Below, in pieces: positions 7,540 through 17,230 of a stretch of DNA of 64,000 bases; within the stretch, counting starts at the first letter, position 1, and each line of letters starts with the position of its first letter. Source of the stretch: Mycobacterium sp. GTDB lineage: Bacteria > Actinomycetota > Actinomycetes > Mycobacteriales > Mycobacteriaceae. The DNA lies in assembly GCA_016197405.1 (NCBI GenBank), contig JACPVR010000035.1, positions 62,001 through 126,000 of the forward strand. Reading direction: 5' to 3'. The position numbers and the translations under genes are program-made. Below the pieces are notes generated by a model that was not told the origin of the DNA, did no database searches, and worked only from the letters and a program-made list of their open reading frames with translations.

Positions 7540-8295
7540 ATGGGCGAACCGCGCAGCCCACGCCGCTCGCTGTGGCGCTACGGCGTCCCGGTGGTGTGCT
7601 TGCTGGCGGGGCTGCTGTTGGCGGCCACCCACGGAGTGTCCGGCGGCAGGGAGATACGGCGCAGTGACGCCGCTCCCCGACTCGTCGACCTGGTGCAGGA
7701 GGCGCAACGCAGCGTGGACGCCCTGAGCGCCCAGCGCGACGCACTGGCCAAGCAGATCGACTCCACCCACGGCCGGTCCTCCGATCTGGCGCTGTCGGCG
7801 ATGTTGGCGCGCGCCACGCAGCTCGGTGCCGACGCCGGACTGGATCCGGTGCGCGGGCCCGGCCTGGTCATCACCTTGACGGACGCTGCACGCGACGCCA
7901 ACGGCCGCTTCCCCCGCGACGCCTCCCCCGACGACCTGGTGGTCCATCAGCAGGACATCCAGGCCGTGCTGAACGCGCTGTGGAGTGCCGGGGCGGAAGC
8001 GGTCCAGATGCAGGATCAGCGTCTCATCGGCACCTCTGCGCCGCGCTGCGTCGGCAACACGCTGCTGCTCAACGGACGAACCTACAGTCCGCCGTACACC
8101 GTGACCGCCATCGGCGATGTCGCCGCCATGCAGGCTGCGCTGGCGGCGGCTCCGCTGGTCACGCTCTACAAGCAGTACGTGGTGCGGTTCGGGCTGGGCT
8201 ACACCGAACAGGTCCGCACCGATATCGAGATCCCCGGCTACACCGAGCCGGTGCGGATGCGTTACGCCCAGCCCGCCGGGCCGATCGGGTACTGA
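7540..8295 (+). CDS. DUF881 membrane-anchored protein (Rv0012-like)
   Basis: A 251-residue protein. A basic N-terminus (RSPRRSLWRYG) and one signal-anchor helix near residues 14-32 are followed by a coiled-coil-prone stretch (LVDLVQEAQRSVDALSAQRDALAKQ). The DUF881 domain includes RGPGLVITLTDA, VHQQDIQAVLNALWSAGAEA and a YTEPVRMRYA tail. DUF881 proteins sit beside division or cell-wall genes in actinobacteria; their function is not defined. ATG 7540 is chosen because AGGAAGGA lies about 7 nt upstream; the frame is open further upstream without support. It is divergent from crgA and followed after 38 nt by trpG/pabA. Confidence 0.87.
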   Translation: MGEPRSPRRSLWRYGVPVVCLLAGLLLAATHGVSGGREIRRSDAAPRLVDLVQEAQRSVDALSAQRDALAKQIDSTHGRSSDLALSAMLARATQLGADAGLDPVRGPGLVITLTDAARDANGRFPRDASPDDLVVHQQDIQAVLNALWSAGAEAVQMQDQRLIGTSAPRCVGNTLLLNGRTYSPPYTVTAIGDVAAMQAALAAAPLVTLYKQYVVRFGLGYTEQVRTDIEIPGYTEPVRMRYAQPAGPIGY

Positions 8296-8333
8296 CCGGG
8301 TGCGCGCCTGGTCAACACCGGTAACCTGTGGCG

Positions 8334-9008
8334 ATGCGCGTCTTGGTCGTCGACAATTACGACAGCTTCGTCTTCAACCTGGTCCAGTACCTGGGTCAGC
8401 TTGGCGTGACGGCGCAGGTGTGGCGCAATGACGACGAGCGGCTTGCCACCGACGAGCTGATCGAGGCCGCCGCAGCCGACTTCGACGGTGTGCTGTTGAG
8501 CCCGGGGCCGGGTACACCCGAACGTGCCGGCGCCACCATCCCCCTGGTGGGGGCGTGCGCGCGGGCCGGCACTCCCCTGCTGGGTGTGTGCCTGGGACAC
8601 CAGGCCATCGGGGTGGCGTTCGGTGCCACCGTGGATCGCGCACCGGAGCTGCTGCACGGTAAGACCAGCACCGTGTTCCACACCGATGCCGGTGTGCTGC
8701 ACGGACTTCCGGATCCGTTCACGGCGACCCGCTACCACTCGCTGACGATCCTGCCGGAGACCGTGCCGCCGGTCCTCGAAGTCACGGCCCGCACCCGCAG
8801 CGGAGTCATCATGGGCGTGCGGCACACCGAGCTGCCGATCCACGGCGTCCAGTTCCATCCGGAGTCGATCCTCACCGAGGGCGGGCACCGGATGCTGGCG
8901 AACTGGCTGGGCTACTGCGGTGAGGCACCGCAGGAGGGCCTGGTGCGCCGGCTGGAGACCGAGGTCGCCGATACCGTGCGCGCCGCTACGACGCGAAGCT
9001 CAGCGTGA
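8334..9008 (+). CDS. trpG: Glutamine amidotransferase component of anthranilate/ADC synthase
   Basis: A class I glutamine amidotransferase of 224 residues that supplies ammonia for anthranilate (tryptophan) and/or aminodeoxychorismate (folate) synthesis. Family motifs are all present: VDNYDSFVFNLVQYL at the N-terminus, LLSPGPGTP oxyanion strand, the nucleophile Cys in LLGVCLGHQAIG, and the His/Glu pair in VQFHPESILTEGG. The start is taken as ATG 8334 (MRVLVVDNYDS), as in homologues; GTG 8328 is two codons upstream. No partner synthase is adjacent, so it may serve both pathways, as often proposed for mycobacteria. Its 3' end overlaps the convergent pknB end by 23 nt. Confidence 0.93.
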   Translation: MRVLVVDNYDSFVFNLVQYLGQLGVTAQVWRNDDERLATDELIEAAAADFDGVLLSPGPGTPERAGATIPLVGACARAGTPLLGVCLGHQAIGVAFGATVDRAPELLHGKTSTVFHTDAGVLHGLPDPFTATRYHSLTILPETVPPVLEVTARTRSGVIMGVRHTELPIHGVQFHPESILTEGGHRMLANWLGYCGEAPQEGLVRRLETEVADTVRAATTRSSA

Positions 9009-10860
9009 TCGTCGCGTCGAAGTTGACGCCGCTACCCGCCGACGGGCTCTGCGAGACCACCGAGTTGGTGCGCTGACCACTGTTCTGGACATCGGCGCCC
9101 TTGTTGAGGATGCCGCGCCAGCCCAGTGCCCGCAGCGTCGGCTCGGCGTCGGTCCAGAACTGTCCGGTCAGGTCCGGCATGACGAACTGATTGCCACGCG
9201 AGATCTGCAACTCGATGACGGTGTCGATCGGAACGGTCTGGCCCGCAGGCGGATTGGTGCTTACCACGGTGCCGGCCGGCTTGGTGCTGTCCACCGGGGC
9301 CTGGGTGATCTTGGTGAAGCCGTAGACACCCAGGTTGGTCTGTGCCAGGTCGGCGGTCTGCCCGGTGACGTCGGGGACGGTCTTGGTCTCCGGCCCGCTG
9401 CCGACGATGACGGTGATCTCGTTGGTGATCGCCGAGGTCTGGTTGGCCGGCGGGTTGGTGCCGACCACCTTGTCCTTGAGTTCGGGCGTCGACGGTGACG
9501 GGGCCTGCTTGAACACGCTGAAGCCGGCTGCTTTGAGTTTCTGCACGGCATCGCCGTAGGACAGCGAGGACACGTCGGGAACCTCACGTTGCTCGGGCCC
9601 GGTCGAGACGTTGACGGTGATCTCGTCACCGGCATCCACCGAGGAACTCGAGCTGGGGTCGGTGCCGATGACATGATCCGGCGGCACCGAAGAGTCCGGC
9701 TTTTGCAATGTGCGCGTGCGGAACCCGTGATTCTGCAGCGTGGCGATGGCGTCCGCGGACGGCTGGCCGGCCACATCGGGCACCTGCACCTCGCGGGTGC
9801 TGCCCCCGAAGGTGTTGATGGCGATGGTGACCGCGACGGTGAGTACCGCGAGCACGGCGACCGCGATGAGCCAGCGCGCCACCGAGCTGCGGCTGGCGCC
9901 GCCGGACTGGTAACCACCGGTCGGCCGCGGCATCTGCTCGGTGTGCGCACCGCCTCTGTTGGGCGCGGCGGCGAGCATCGACGTGCGTTCGGCGTCGGTG
10001 AGGACCTTGGGCGCCTCGGGCGGTTCGCCGTTGTGCACCCGAACCAGGTCGACGCGCATCTCGGCAGCCGTCTGGTAGCGGTTGTCCGGGTTCTTGGCCA
10101 ACGCCTTGAGCACGACGGCGTCGAGCTCGGGGGAGATGTCGGGGTTGCGGGTGGACGGCGGAACCGGATCCTCCCGGACGTGCTGGTAGGCCACCGCGAC
10201 AGGTGAGTCACCGACGAAAGGTGGTTCCCCGGTGAGGATTTCGTACAGCACGCAGCCCAGCGAGTAGACATCGGAACGGGCGTCCACCGGCTCGCCGCGG
10301 GCCTGTTCGGGGGACAGGTACTGCGCGGTCCCGATGACCGCCGCCGTCTGGGTGACACTGCTGTGATCGGCAAGCGCGCGGGCGATGCCGAAGTCCATCA
10401 CCTTGACCGCGTTGCCCTTGCTGATCATGATGTTGGCCGGTTTGACATCGCGGTGGATGATGCCGTGGTTGTGGCTGAAGTTCAGCGCCTGGCACGCGTC
10501 GGCGATGATCTCGATGGCGCGACGCGGCGGGATGGGCCCCTCGTTGTGCACGATGTCGCGCAGCGTGACGCCGTCGACGTACTCCATCACGATGTAGGGC
10601 AGTGGCCCAGCCGGGGTCTCGGCCTCGCCGGTGTCGTAGACCGCGACGATCGCCGGATGGTTCAGTGCCGCGGCGTTCTGGGCCTCGCGGCGGAACCGCA
10701 GATAGAAGCTGGGGTCGCGGGCCAGGTCGGCGCGCAGCACTTTGACCGCGACATCGCGGTGCAATCGGGTGTCGCGGGCCAGATGCACCTCGGACATACC
10801 GCCGAACCCGAGGATCTCACCGAGTTCGTAGCGGTCGGACAGGTGCTGGGGCGTGGTCAT
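8986..10860 (-). CDS. pknB: Serine/threonine protein kinase PknB with four PASTA domains
   Basis: A 624-residue transmembrane kinase controlling peptidoglycan synthesis and division. The kinase domain (1-280) shows the glycine loop GFGGMSEV, Lys40, catalytic Asp138 in HRDVKPAN, MDFG, and activation-loop threonines at about 170 and 172 in SVTQTAAVIGT. One membrane helix lies near 330-355. Four extracellular PASTA repeats fill the rest; each begins near a VPDV or MPDL motif and they would sense muropeptides. The ATG overlaps the pknA stop as ATGA, indicating translational coupling. It is the last gene of the fhaB-pstP-rodA-pbpA-pknA-pknB operon, and its 3' end runs 23 nt into the convergent trpG. 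Confidence 0.98.
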   Translation of the reverse strand: MTTPQHLSDRYELGEILGFGGMSEVHLARDTRLHRDVAVKVLRADLARDPSFYLRFRREAQNAAALNHPAIVAVYDTGEAETPAGPLPYIVMEYVDGVTLRDIVHNEGPIPPRRAIEIIADACQALNFSHNHGIIHRDVKPANIMISKGNAVKVMDFGIARALADHSSVTQTAAVIGTAQYLSPEQARGEPVDARSDVYSLGCVLYEILTGEPPFVGDSPVAVAYQHVREDPVPPSTRNPDISPELDAVVLKALAKNPDNRYQTAAEMRVDLVRVHNGEPPEAPKVLTDAERTSMLAAAPNRGGAHTEQMPRPTGGYQSGGASRSSVARWLIAVAVLAVLTVAVTIAINTFGGSTREVQVPDVAGQPSADAIATLQNHGFRTRTLQKPDSSVPPDHVIGTDPSSSSSVDAGDEITVNVSTGPEQREVPDVSSLSYGDAVQKLKAAGFSVFKQAPSPSTPELKDKVVGTNPPANQTSAITNEITVIVGSGPETKTVPDVTGQTADLAQTNLGVYGFTKITQAPVDSTKPAGTVVSTNPPAGQTVPIDTVIELQISRGNQFVMPDLTGQFWTDAEPTLRALGWRGILNKGADVQNSGQRTNSVVSQSPSAGSGVNFDATITLSFAS

Positions 10861-12146
10861 GTTCGCTTCTCGTTATGCGTGGGCGGCAGGATCAATCGGA
10901 ATGAACCCGCACTGGTCGCCAGGATGGCCTGCTGTCCAGGATGACCGTCGTCGCGGCGATCCGTCCAATGCGACGGTGCCGCCGGAGCCTCGGTGCCGGG
11001 TGTGACGGTGTCGGTGACCGTCGGCGGTGGCTGCTGTTGTTTGAGGTTGTTGTCGCGGGCGTTGACCACGATGAGCACCGCGATGACGATCGCCAGCGCC
11101 CCGAGCACGCCGGCTGCCCACAGCAGGGCGCGTTGACCGGAGGAGAACGTGCGGCGTGGCGGTGGCGGGCGGTGGCTGCCGCTGGTGGGCCGGGGCCGCA
11201 TCCCGGTGGTGGCCGGCCGCGGTTCGACGGCGGCGCGGCCCTGGGTGCTCGACGGGATCGCCGCCGGCGAGGCCCGCCCGATGGTCGGCGCGTGGTTGGG
11301 TCGCGGAGGGCGCCGGCCGGCCCGGACCGCGGCGACCGCGTCGGCGAATGCGCCACCGTTGCGGTACCGCATTCCCGGGTTCTTCACCAGGGTGATCTCG
11401 ATGAGCTCGCGGACATTGGGCGGCAGATCGGCGGGCAATGGCGCGGGCGTCTCTTTGATGTGCTTCATCGCCACCGTCAGCGCACCGTCGCCGGTGAATG
11501 GGCGCTTGCCCGAAACTGCTTCGTAGCCAACGACTCCCAGCGCGTACACATCGCTGGCGGCGGTGGCGTCGTGGCCCAGTGCCTGCTCGGGGGCGATGTA
11601 CTGCGCGGTACCCATGACCATGCCGGTCTGCGTCACCGGGGCGGCGTCGACGGCCTTGGCGATACCGAAGTCGGTCAGCTTGACCTGCCCGGTCGGGGTG
11701 ATCAGGATGTTGCCCGGTTTGACGTCACGGTGCACCAGGCCGGCGCTGTGCGCGACCTGCAGTGCACGGCCGGTCTGCTCGAGCATGTCCAGCGAGTGGC
11801 GCAGCGAGAGCCGGCCGGTGCGTTTGATGACCGAGTTGAGCGGTTCACCGTTGACCAGTTCCATCACCAGATAGGCGGTGCGGCCCTCGCCGTCGATCTC
11901 GGTTTCGCCGTAATCGTGCACGCTGGCGATCCCGGGGTGGTTCAGCATGGCGACGGTGCGGGCTTCGGCCCGGAACCGCTCGACGAACTCCGGGTCGGAG
12001 GAGAACTCGGCCTTGAGAACCTTGACGGCGACCCGCCGGCCCAGCCGGCTGTCCACGGCCTCCCATACCTGACCCATTCCACCGGTGGCGATCAACCGCT
12101 GCAGCCGGTAGCGGCCGGACAGCGTCACCCCTACGCGCGGGCTCAT
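10857..12146 (-). CDS. pknA: Serine/threonine protein kinase PknA
   Basis: A 429-residue membrane kinase that regulates cell shape and division together with PknB. Catalytic features are Lys42 (VAVKVLKAEF), Asp141 in HRDVKPGN and DFG in LTDFGIAK. The activation loop has APVTQTGMVMGTAQY. A Pro/Arg-rich juxtamembrane region precedes one helix (LLWAAGVLGALAIVIAVLIV), and the short external tail has no PASTA domain. The ATG at 12146 overlaps the pbpA stop (ATGA); upstream in-frame codons would lie inside pbpA. The length agrees with the roughly 431 residues of the M. tuberculosis protein. Confidence 0.98.
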   Translation of the reverse strand: MSPRVGVTLSGRYRLQRLIATGGMGQVWEAVDSRLGRRVAVKVLKAEFSSDPEFVERFRAEARTVAMLNHPGIASVHDYGETEIDGEGRTAYLVMELVNGEPLNSVIKRTGRLSLRHSLDMLEQTGRALQVAHSAGLVHRDVKPGNILITPTGQVKLTDFGIAKAVDAAPVTQTGMVMGTAQYIAPEQALGHDATAASDVYALGVVGYEAVSGKRPFTGDGALTVAMKHIKETPAPLPADLPPNVRELIEITLVKNPGMRYRNGGAFADAVAAVRAGRRPPRPNHAPTIGRASPAAIPSSTQGRAAVEPRPATTGMRPRPTSGSHRPPPPRRTFSSGQRALLWAAGVLGALAIVIAVLIVVNARDNNLKQQQPPPTVTDTVTPGTEAPAAPSHWTDRRDDGHPGQQAILATSAGSFRLILPPTHNEKRT

Positions 12147-13618
12147 GATCCTCCCTGAAGTGCCGCGGCGATCACCGCTCGGCCGATGGGCGCGGCGACG
12201 GCTCCGCCGGTCGCCGACAGCCGGTCGCCGCCGTTCTCTACGAGTACCGCCACCGCGACCTTGGGGTCCTGGGCGGGCGCAAACGCGATGTACCACGCAT
12301 GCGGCGGGGTGTTGCGCGGATCGGCACCATGCTCAGCAGTGCCGGTCTTGGAGGCAATCTGCACGCCGGGGATGGCCCCTTTCTGCTGTGTGTACTGCTC
12401 GGCGCCCACCATCAAATCCCTTATCTTAGCTGCGACCTGCGGCGATACCGCACGGCGCTGCTGGGTGGGCGCAGTGGTGGCGATGTTGGCCAGGTCAGGC
12501 GCCTTGAGGCTGGATACCAGGAACGGCGCCATGGTGACACCGTCATTGGCGATGGTCGCGGCAACCATCGCGTTCTGCAGCGGGGTCATCGCCACGTCCT
12601 TCTGCCCGATACTCGACATCCCCAGTGCCGCCCGATCGGTGATCGGTCCGATGGTGGACTCGGCCACCTGCAGCGGTATGGGTTCAGTGGGGCTGTCCAG
12701 ACCGAACGACGACGCGGTGTTCTTCAGCGCCTCGGTGCCCAGCCGCAGCCCGAGCTGGACGAAGGCGGTGTTGCAGGACCGGGCGAAGGCATCGCGCAGT
12801 GAGGCCGTCTGACCCGAGCCGCACGGCGTACCGCCGTAGTTCTCCAGCGTCGCGGTGCTGTCGGGCAGCGGGATCGCCGGCAGCGCCGTCAGCTGTTCGT
12901 CCTCGGTCATACCGGCCTGCAGGGCGGCCGCGGTGGTGATCACCTTGAACGTCGACCCGGGCGGGTAGCGCTCGGCGGTCGCGCGGTTGGTCAGCGGTGA
13001 GTTGGGGTCGTCCCGCAGCTGCTGCCAGGCCAGTGCCTGTTCACCGATATCGTGGGCGGCCAACAGATTCGGGTCGTAGGACGGTGCGGACACCAGCGAA
13101 AGCACTCGTCCGGTGGACGGTTCCAGCGCCACCACGGCACCCTTGCAGCCGCCGGTACAGCCCTGCTGCATGGCATCCCAGGCGGCCTGCTGCACGCGCG
13201 GGACGATGGTGGTGTCGACGTTGCCGCCGCGCGGGTCGCGGCCGGTGAAGAAGTCGGCCAGCCGGCGCCCGAAGAGCCGCTGGTCGGAACCGTTGAGGAC
13301 GGTGTCCTCGGCGCGCTCCAGGCCGCTGCTGGAATAGCTCAGTGAGTAGAACCCGGTCACCGGTGCGTAGACGAACGGATCCGGGTAGACGCGCAGGTAC
13401 CGGAACCGGCCCTCGGTGGACACCGAGTAGGCCATCAGCTGTCCGCCCGCGGAGATCTGGCCGCGCTGACGGGAGTATTCGTCGAGCAGGACGCGCTGAT
13501 TGCGCGGATCGGCGCGCAACCCATCGGCGCGGAAGACCTGGGTCAGGGTGGCGTTGAGCAGCAGCAGCACGATCAGCGCCATGACGGTGACCGAGATGCG
13601 GCGCAGGGAGGTGTTCAT
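12143..13618 (-). CDS. pbpA: Penicillin-binding protein PbpA (class B transpeptidase)
   Basis: A D,D-transpeptidase that cross-links septal or lateral peptidoglycan; 491 residues, matching the known mycobacterial length. It has an N-terminal anchor helix at about 8-28. Active-site motifs are SxxK with Ser222 (PPGSTFKVI), SxN in RSCNTAF and KTG in ASKTGTAEH. Two Cys pairs (CTGGC near residue 155 and around SCN) may form a periplasmic disulfide, as known for mycobacterial PbpA; that part is inference. ATG 13618 overlaps the rodA stop (ATGA). It pairs functionally with RodA, the glycan polymerase encoded upstream. Confidence 0.97.
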   Translation of the reverse strand: MNTSLRRISVTVMALIVLLLLNATLTQVFRADGLRADPRNQRVLLDEYSRQRGQISAGGQLMAYSVSTEGRFRYLRVYPDPFVYAPVTGFYSLSYSSSGLERAEDTVLNGSDQRLFGRRLADFFTGRDPRGGNVDTTIVPRVQQAAWDAMQQGCTGGCKGAVVALEPSTGRVLSLVSAPSYDPNLLAAHDIGEQALAWQQLRDDPNSPLTNRATAERYPPGSTFKVITTAAALQAGMTEDEQLTALPAIPLPDSTATLENYGGTPCGSGQTASLRDAFARSCNTAFVQLGLRLGTEALKNTASSFGLDSPTEPIPLQVAESTIGPITDRAALGMSSIGQKDVAMTPLQNAMVAATIANDGVTMAPFLVSSLKAPDLANIATTAPTQQRRAVSPQVAAKIRDLMVGAEQYTQQKGAIPGVQIASKTGTAEHGADPRNTPPHAWYIAFAPAQDPKVAVAVLVENGGDRLSATGGAVAAPIGRAVIAAALQGGS

Positions 13619-15030
13619 ACGCGCCCGATCACCTCGGTGCTGGCCGCGGCTATCGGCTGCTGGGGAGTCGATCCCGCATTGGTGATGGGCCGGCGTGCGG
13701 CATGCGAGATGCGCACCAGGATCGCCAGCAGGACGTAGTTGGCCAATAGTGACGAGCCGCCGTAGGACATCCACGGCGTGGTCAGACCGGTCAGCGGGAT
13801 CAGCTTGGTGACACCGCCGACGACGATGAACAGCTGGATCGCCAGCGTGGAGGCCAGCCCGGCGGCCAGCAGCTTGCCGAAGCTGTCGCGCACGGCGATG
13901 GCGGTGCGCAGCCCGCGGATGATGACGATGGTGTAGAGCATCAGCACGCCCGCCAGGCCCACCAGCCCGAGTTCCTCACCGATGGCGGAGATGATGAAAT
14001 CCGTCGACGCGGCGGGCACGGTGCCCGGTTGCCCGTTGCCCAGACCGGTGCCGAAAACCCCGCCGGTGGCGAAACTGAACTGCGATTGCACCATCTGGTA
14101 GCCGGCGCCGTCGGGATCGGCGAAGGGATCGAGCCAGTTCTGCACGCGCACCTTGACGTGATCGAAAAGGTAATACGCGGCAACGCTTCCCGCGGCGAAC
14201 AGGCCGAGCCCGATCACCACCCAGCTGAGCCGCTCGGTGGCGATGTAGACCATCACCAGGAACGAGGCATACAGCAGCAGTGACGTGCCGAGGTCTTTCT
14301 CGAAGACCATCACACCGACCGAGAGCACCCAGGCCGCCAGCAGCGGTGCCAGGTCGCGCGGCCGCGGCAGGTTCAGCCCGAGGACATGCTTGCCCGCGGT
14401 GGCGAACACACTGCGCTTTTCCACCAGTACCGCGGCGAAGAAGATCAACAGCAGGATCTTGGAGAACTCGGCGGGCTGAATCGAGAAGCCGGGCAACCGA
14501 ATCCAGATCTTGGCGCCGTTCTGCTCGGAGAAGGCGCGGGGCAGCAGCGCGGGTATCACCAGCAGGATCAACCCGGCCAGCCCACAGACGTAGCCGTAGC
14601 TGGCGAGCTGGCGGTGATCTTTGAGCAGGGTCACCACCAACGTGAACGCCACGACGCCGACGAAGGTCCACAGCATCTGCTGATCGGCGCCCGGGCTGTG
14701 CGAGTCGCCGCCGTTGCCGCCGTGCGCCAGATCCAGGCGATGGATCATCACCAGGCCCAGGCCGTTGAGCAGCGCCACCACCGGAAGCAGCAGCGGATCG
14801 GCGTACGGCGCGAAACGCCGGATCGCCAGATGCGCGCCGACGAAAAGCGCCAGGTAGGCGCCGGTGTAGGTGGCCAGATCCCAGGACAGTCCCTGCTCTT
14901 GGTTGGTCTCGACGATCAGCAGTGCGATCGCGGTGATGCCCGCGGCAAAACACAGCAGGTAGAGCTCCGCATTGCGCCGGTGGGGCAGCGGTGGCGTCAA
15001 CGCCACCGGCGACTGCGGCGCGGTACTCAT
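13615..15030 (-). CDS. rodA: SEDS peptidoglycan polymerase RodA
   Basis: A 471-residue multi-pass membrane protein of the SEDS family (RodA/FtsW/SpoVE), a glycosyltransferase that polymerises lipid II. About 12 hydrophobic segments are visible. Family motifs include the RLPGFSIQPAEFSKI stretch, the conserved Asp in FEKDLGTSLL, GYQMVQSQFSFATGGVFGTGLG, TDFIISAIGEELG and TPWMSYGGSSLLANY. ATG 15030 overlaps the pstP stop (ATGA). Organisation with the cognate class B PBP immediately downstream is the usual polymerase-transpeptidase pair. Confidence 0.97.
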   Translation of the reverse strand: MSTAPQSPVALTPPLPHRRNAELYLLCFAAGITAIALLIVETNQEQGLSWDLATYTGAYLALFVGAHLAIRRFAPYADPLLLPVVALLNGLGLVMIHRLDLAHGGNGGDSHSPGADQQMLWTFVGVVAFTLVVTLLKDHRQLASYGYVCGLAGLILLVIPALLPRAFSEQNGAKIWIRLPGFSIQPAEFSKILLLIFFAAVLVEKRSVFATAGKHVLGLNLPRPRDLAPLLAAWVLSVGVMVFEKDLGTSLLLYASFLVMVYIATERLSWVVIGLGLFAAGSVAAYYLFDHVKVRVQNWLDPFADPDGAGYQMVQSQFSFATGGVFGTGLGNGQPGTVPAASTDFIISAIGEELGLVGLAGVLMLYTIVIIRGLRTAIAVRDSFGKLLAAGLASTLAIQLFIVVGGVTKLIPLTGLTTPWMSYGGSSLLANYVLLAILVRISHAARRPITNAGSTPQQPIAAASTEVIGRV

Positions 15031-16625
15031 GCCGCCGCTCGGCAATCGGTACCGGGTTTGAGCGGCGGAGCCGGCAGTGCGGTGACCGTCGGCGATGGCG
15101 ACGGCGGGGGAGTGGTCGCGCTGGGCGCCGGTGCCGTGGACGCGGACGGCTGATCAGTGTCACCGGGCGGCGGGGCGGCCGTCGCCGAGGGTGCCGGTGA
15201 TGCCGACGGTGACGGCGCAACCGATCCGGTGGTGGTGGCCGGTGCCGGGGCGGCGCTGGTCGGGGCGGGCCGCGCCGAGGTGCCGGGTGCCGGTGTGGGT
15301 GCAGGCGTGGGGGTGGGAGTGGCACTGGGTCGCGGAGTTGGGGCAGGCGCCGGCACCGGGCACAGCGGCAGCAGCGAGGTGCGCGCCAGCTCGCGCATCT
15401 GCTCGATGGCGTCGTCGAGGGAACCGCCGGGCAGACCCGCTGCCACCTGGGCGCGTTCGGAGGGCCGCAGGTCCTGCAGTTGCATCAACCGGCAGCTGAG
15501 GTTGTCGACCGGCTGTCCGTAGCTGATCTGCGACAGCTCGTTGCGGTCGTTGAGGCAGGCCAGCAGGTAGGCCTCCTGCATGGGCAGGCCCAGGATCGAA
15601 CCCTGGATGCCCCGCATGATCGACACGGTGCCGTCGTGTTCGGTGACGTAATAGTTGTTTCGGATCACTTCGCGGCCCACCGCGAGCCCGGCCAACGCCA
15701 CCAGTACGACCAAAGCGGCGACCAGAAACATCCGGCGCCGCGACTTGGGCTTGCGGACCGGCGCTTCCACTTGTGGGACAACACGTTTGGCGGCACTGGC
15801 ACGCTGATTGATGGCCGACGCGCGGCCCGCCGAGGTGTTGGGTGCCACCCGGGTGGTGTCGTCTTCGCCGGATACGGCGCCGGCCAGAATCGGCTGGGTC
15901 TGTCCGTAGTCGTAGTCGACGACATCGGCGACGACGACGGTGACGTTGTCCGGTCCACCGCCGCGCAGGGCCAATTCGATGAGCCGGTCGGCACTCTCGT
16001 CGACGTCGGGGATCTGCAGCGCTTCCAGGATGGTGTCCTGGCTGACGGGGTCGGACAGGCCGTCCGAGCACAACAGGTAGCGGTCGCCGGCGCGGGCCTC
16101 GCGCATGATCAGGGTGGGCTCGACCTCGTGACCGGTCAGCGCCCGCATGATCAGCGAGCGCTGCGGGTGGCTGTGCGCCTCCTCAGCGGTGATGCGGCCC
16201 TCGTCGACGAGGGTCTGGACGAAGGTGTCGTCCTTGGTGATCTGGGTCAGCTCACCATCACGCAGCAGATATCCCCGCGAGTCGCCGATGTGCACGAGGC
16301 CCAGGCGGTTGCCCGCGAACAGGATCGCGGTGAGCGTGGTGCCCATGCCCTCGAGCTCGGGTTCGTCGTCGACGTGACCGGCGATCGCCGCGTTGCCGTC
16401 GTGCACGGCTTCGTTGAGCTTGGACAGCAGGTCGCCACCGGGCTCGTCGTCGTCGAGATGGGCCAGGGCGGCGATCACCAGCTGGGAGGCGACCTCACCG
16501 GCGGCGTGACCGCCCATACCGTCGGCCAGGGCCAGCAGTCGCGGACCGGCGTACACCGAGTCCTCGTTGTTGGCGCGCACCAAGCCGCGGTCGCTACGGG
16601 CCGAATAACGCAGCATCAATGTCAC
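15027..16625 (-). CDS. pstP: PP2C-type Ser/Thr phosphatase PstP
   Basis: The phosphatase that reverses PknA/PknB phosphorylation; 532 residues. The cytoplasmic PPM domain (1-240) has the metal-binding aspartates in ALADGMGGHAAG, HIGDSRGYLLR, LLCSDGLSDP and GGGPDNVTVV. A linker and one membrane helix (MFLVAALVVLVALAGLAVG, about residues 303-321) follow, then an external domain and a long Pro/Ala/Thr/Ser tail (about 430-525) that is probably disordered. The start is GTG 16625, whose bases overlap the fhaB stop (GTGA), so translation is likely coupled. The tail is somewhat longer than in M. tuberculosis (about 514 residues in total). Confidence 0.97.
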   Translation of the reverse strand: MTLMLRYSARSDRGLVRANNEDSVYAGPRLLALADGMGGHAAGEVASQLVIAALAHLDDDEPGGDLLSKLNEAVHDGNAAIAGHVDDEPELEGMGTTLTAILFAGNRLGLVHIGDSRGYLLRDGELTQITKDDTFVQTLVDEGRITAEEAHSHPQRSLIMRALTGHEVEPTLIMREARAGDRYLLCSDGLSDPVSQDTILEALQIPDVDESADRLIELALRGGGPDNVTVVVADVVDYDYGQTQPILAGAVSGEDDTTRVAPNTSAGRASAINQRASAAKRVVPQVEAPVRKPKSRRRMFLVAALVVLVALAGLAVGREVIRNNYYVTEHDGTVSIMRGIQGSILGLPMQEAYLLACLNDRNELSQISYGQPVDNLSCRLMQLQDLRPSERAQVAAGLPGGSLDDAIEQMRELARTSLLPLCPVPAPAPTPRPSATPTPTPAPTPAPGTSARPAPTSAAPAPATTTGSVAPSPSASPAPSATAAPPPGDTDQPSASTAPAPSATTPPPSPSPTVTALPAPPLKPGTDCRAAA

Positions 16626-17089
16626 GGGCGTAGCTCGATCGCCGTCTTGCCGATCCGTACCGGCGTCCCAATCGGAACCTTTACCGCCGTCGTCACCTTC
16701 GCCCTGTCAAGGTAAGTGCCGTTCGTTGATCCCAGGTCCTCGACGTACCACTCGGTGCCGCGCTGGGAGAGCCGCGCGTGCCGGGTGGAGGAGTAGTCGT
16801 CGGTGAGAACCAGGGTCGAGTCGTCGGCGCGACCGATAAGAACGGGCTGAGATCCCAAAGTGATCCGGGTTCCGGCCAGCGAACCCTCGGTGACCACCAG
16901 ATACCGCGGCACCGTCCGGCGCTGCCGGTTGGGTAGCAACGTGCCGCGCAGCGCCAGCCCGCGCCGAACCATCACCGCTTCGGTCGGTGCGTAGATATCG
17001 GTGCGCAGGATGCGCAGCACCGACCAGATGAACACCCAGAGCAACAGCAGGAAACCGGCGCGCGTCAGCTGCAGTACCAGTCCCTGCAT
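16622..17089 (-). CDS. fhaB: FHA-domain protein FhaB (FipA)
   Basis: A 155-residue protein, the same length I remember for M. tuberculosis. It has an N-terminal membrane helix (AGFLLLLWVFIWSVL) and a C-terminal forkhead-associated domain with the phosphothreonine-binding signature: IGRADDSTLVLTDDYSSTRHARL, then WYVEDLGSTNGTYLD. It reads out phosphorylation by PknA/PknB and links it to division proteins. ATG 17089 is chosen because it starts just before the helix; upstream in-frame codons add a basic stretch without support. It is first in the operon with pstP, and 141 nt separate it from fhaA. Confidence 0.95.
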   Translation of the reverse strand: MQGLVLQLTRAGFLLLLWVFIWSVLRILRTDIYAPTEAVMVRRGLALRGTLLPNRQRRTVPRYLVVTEGSLAGTRITLGSQPVLIGRADDSTLVLTDDYSSTRHARLSQRGTEWYVEDLGSTNGTYLDRAKVTTAVKVPIGTPVRIGKTAIELRP

Positions 17090-17230
17090 CTGACGTCCTT
17101 CCCGCGCGCGTGGCCTGCATCCGGTGCCGCAACACTGCCGTCGGCAGCTGCATGGCAAGGTCACGATACTTCGACGGCCACCCCGAAGCGCGGAAGCTTC
17201 CCGGCGTCGCGCGGCTGGACCGGACCAATA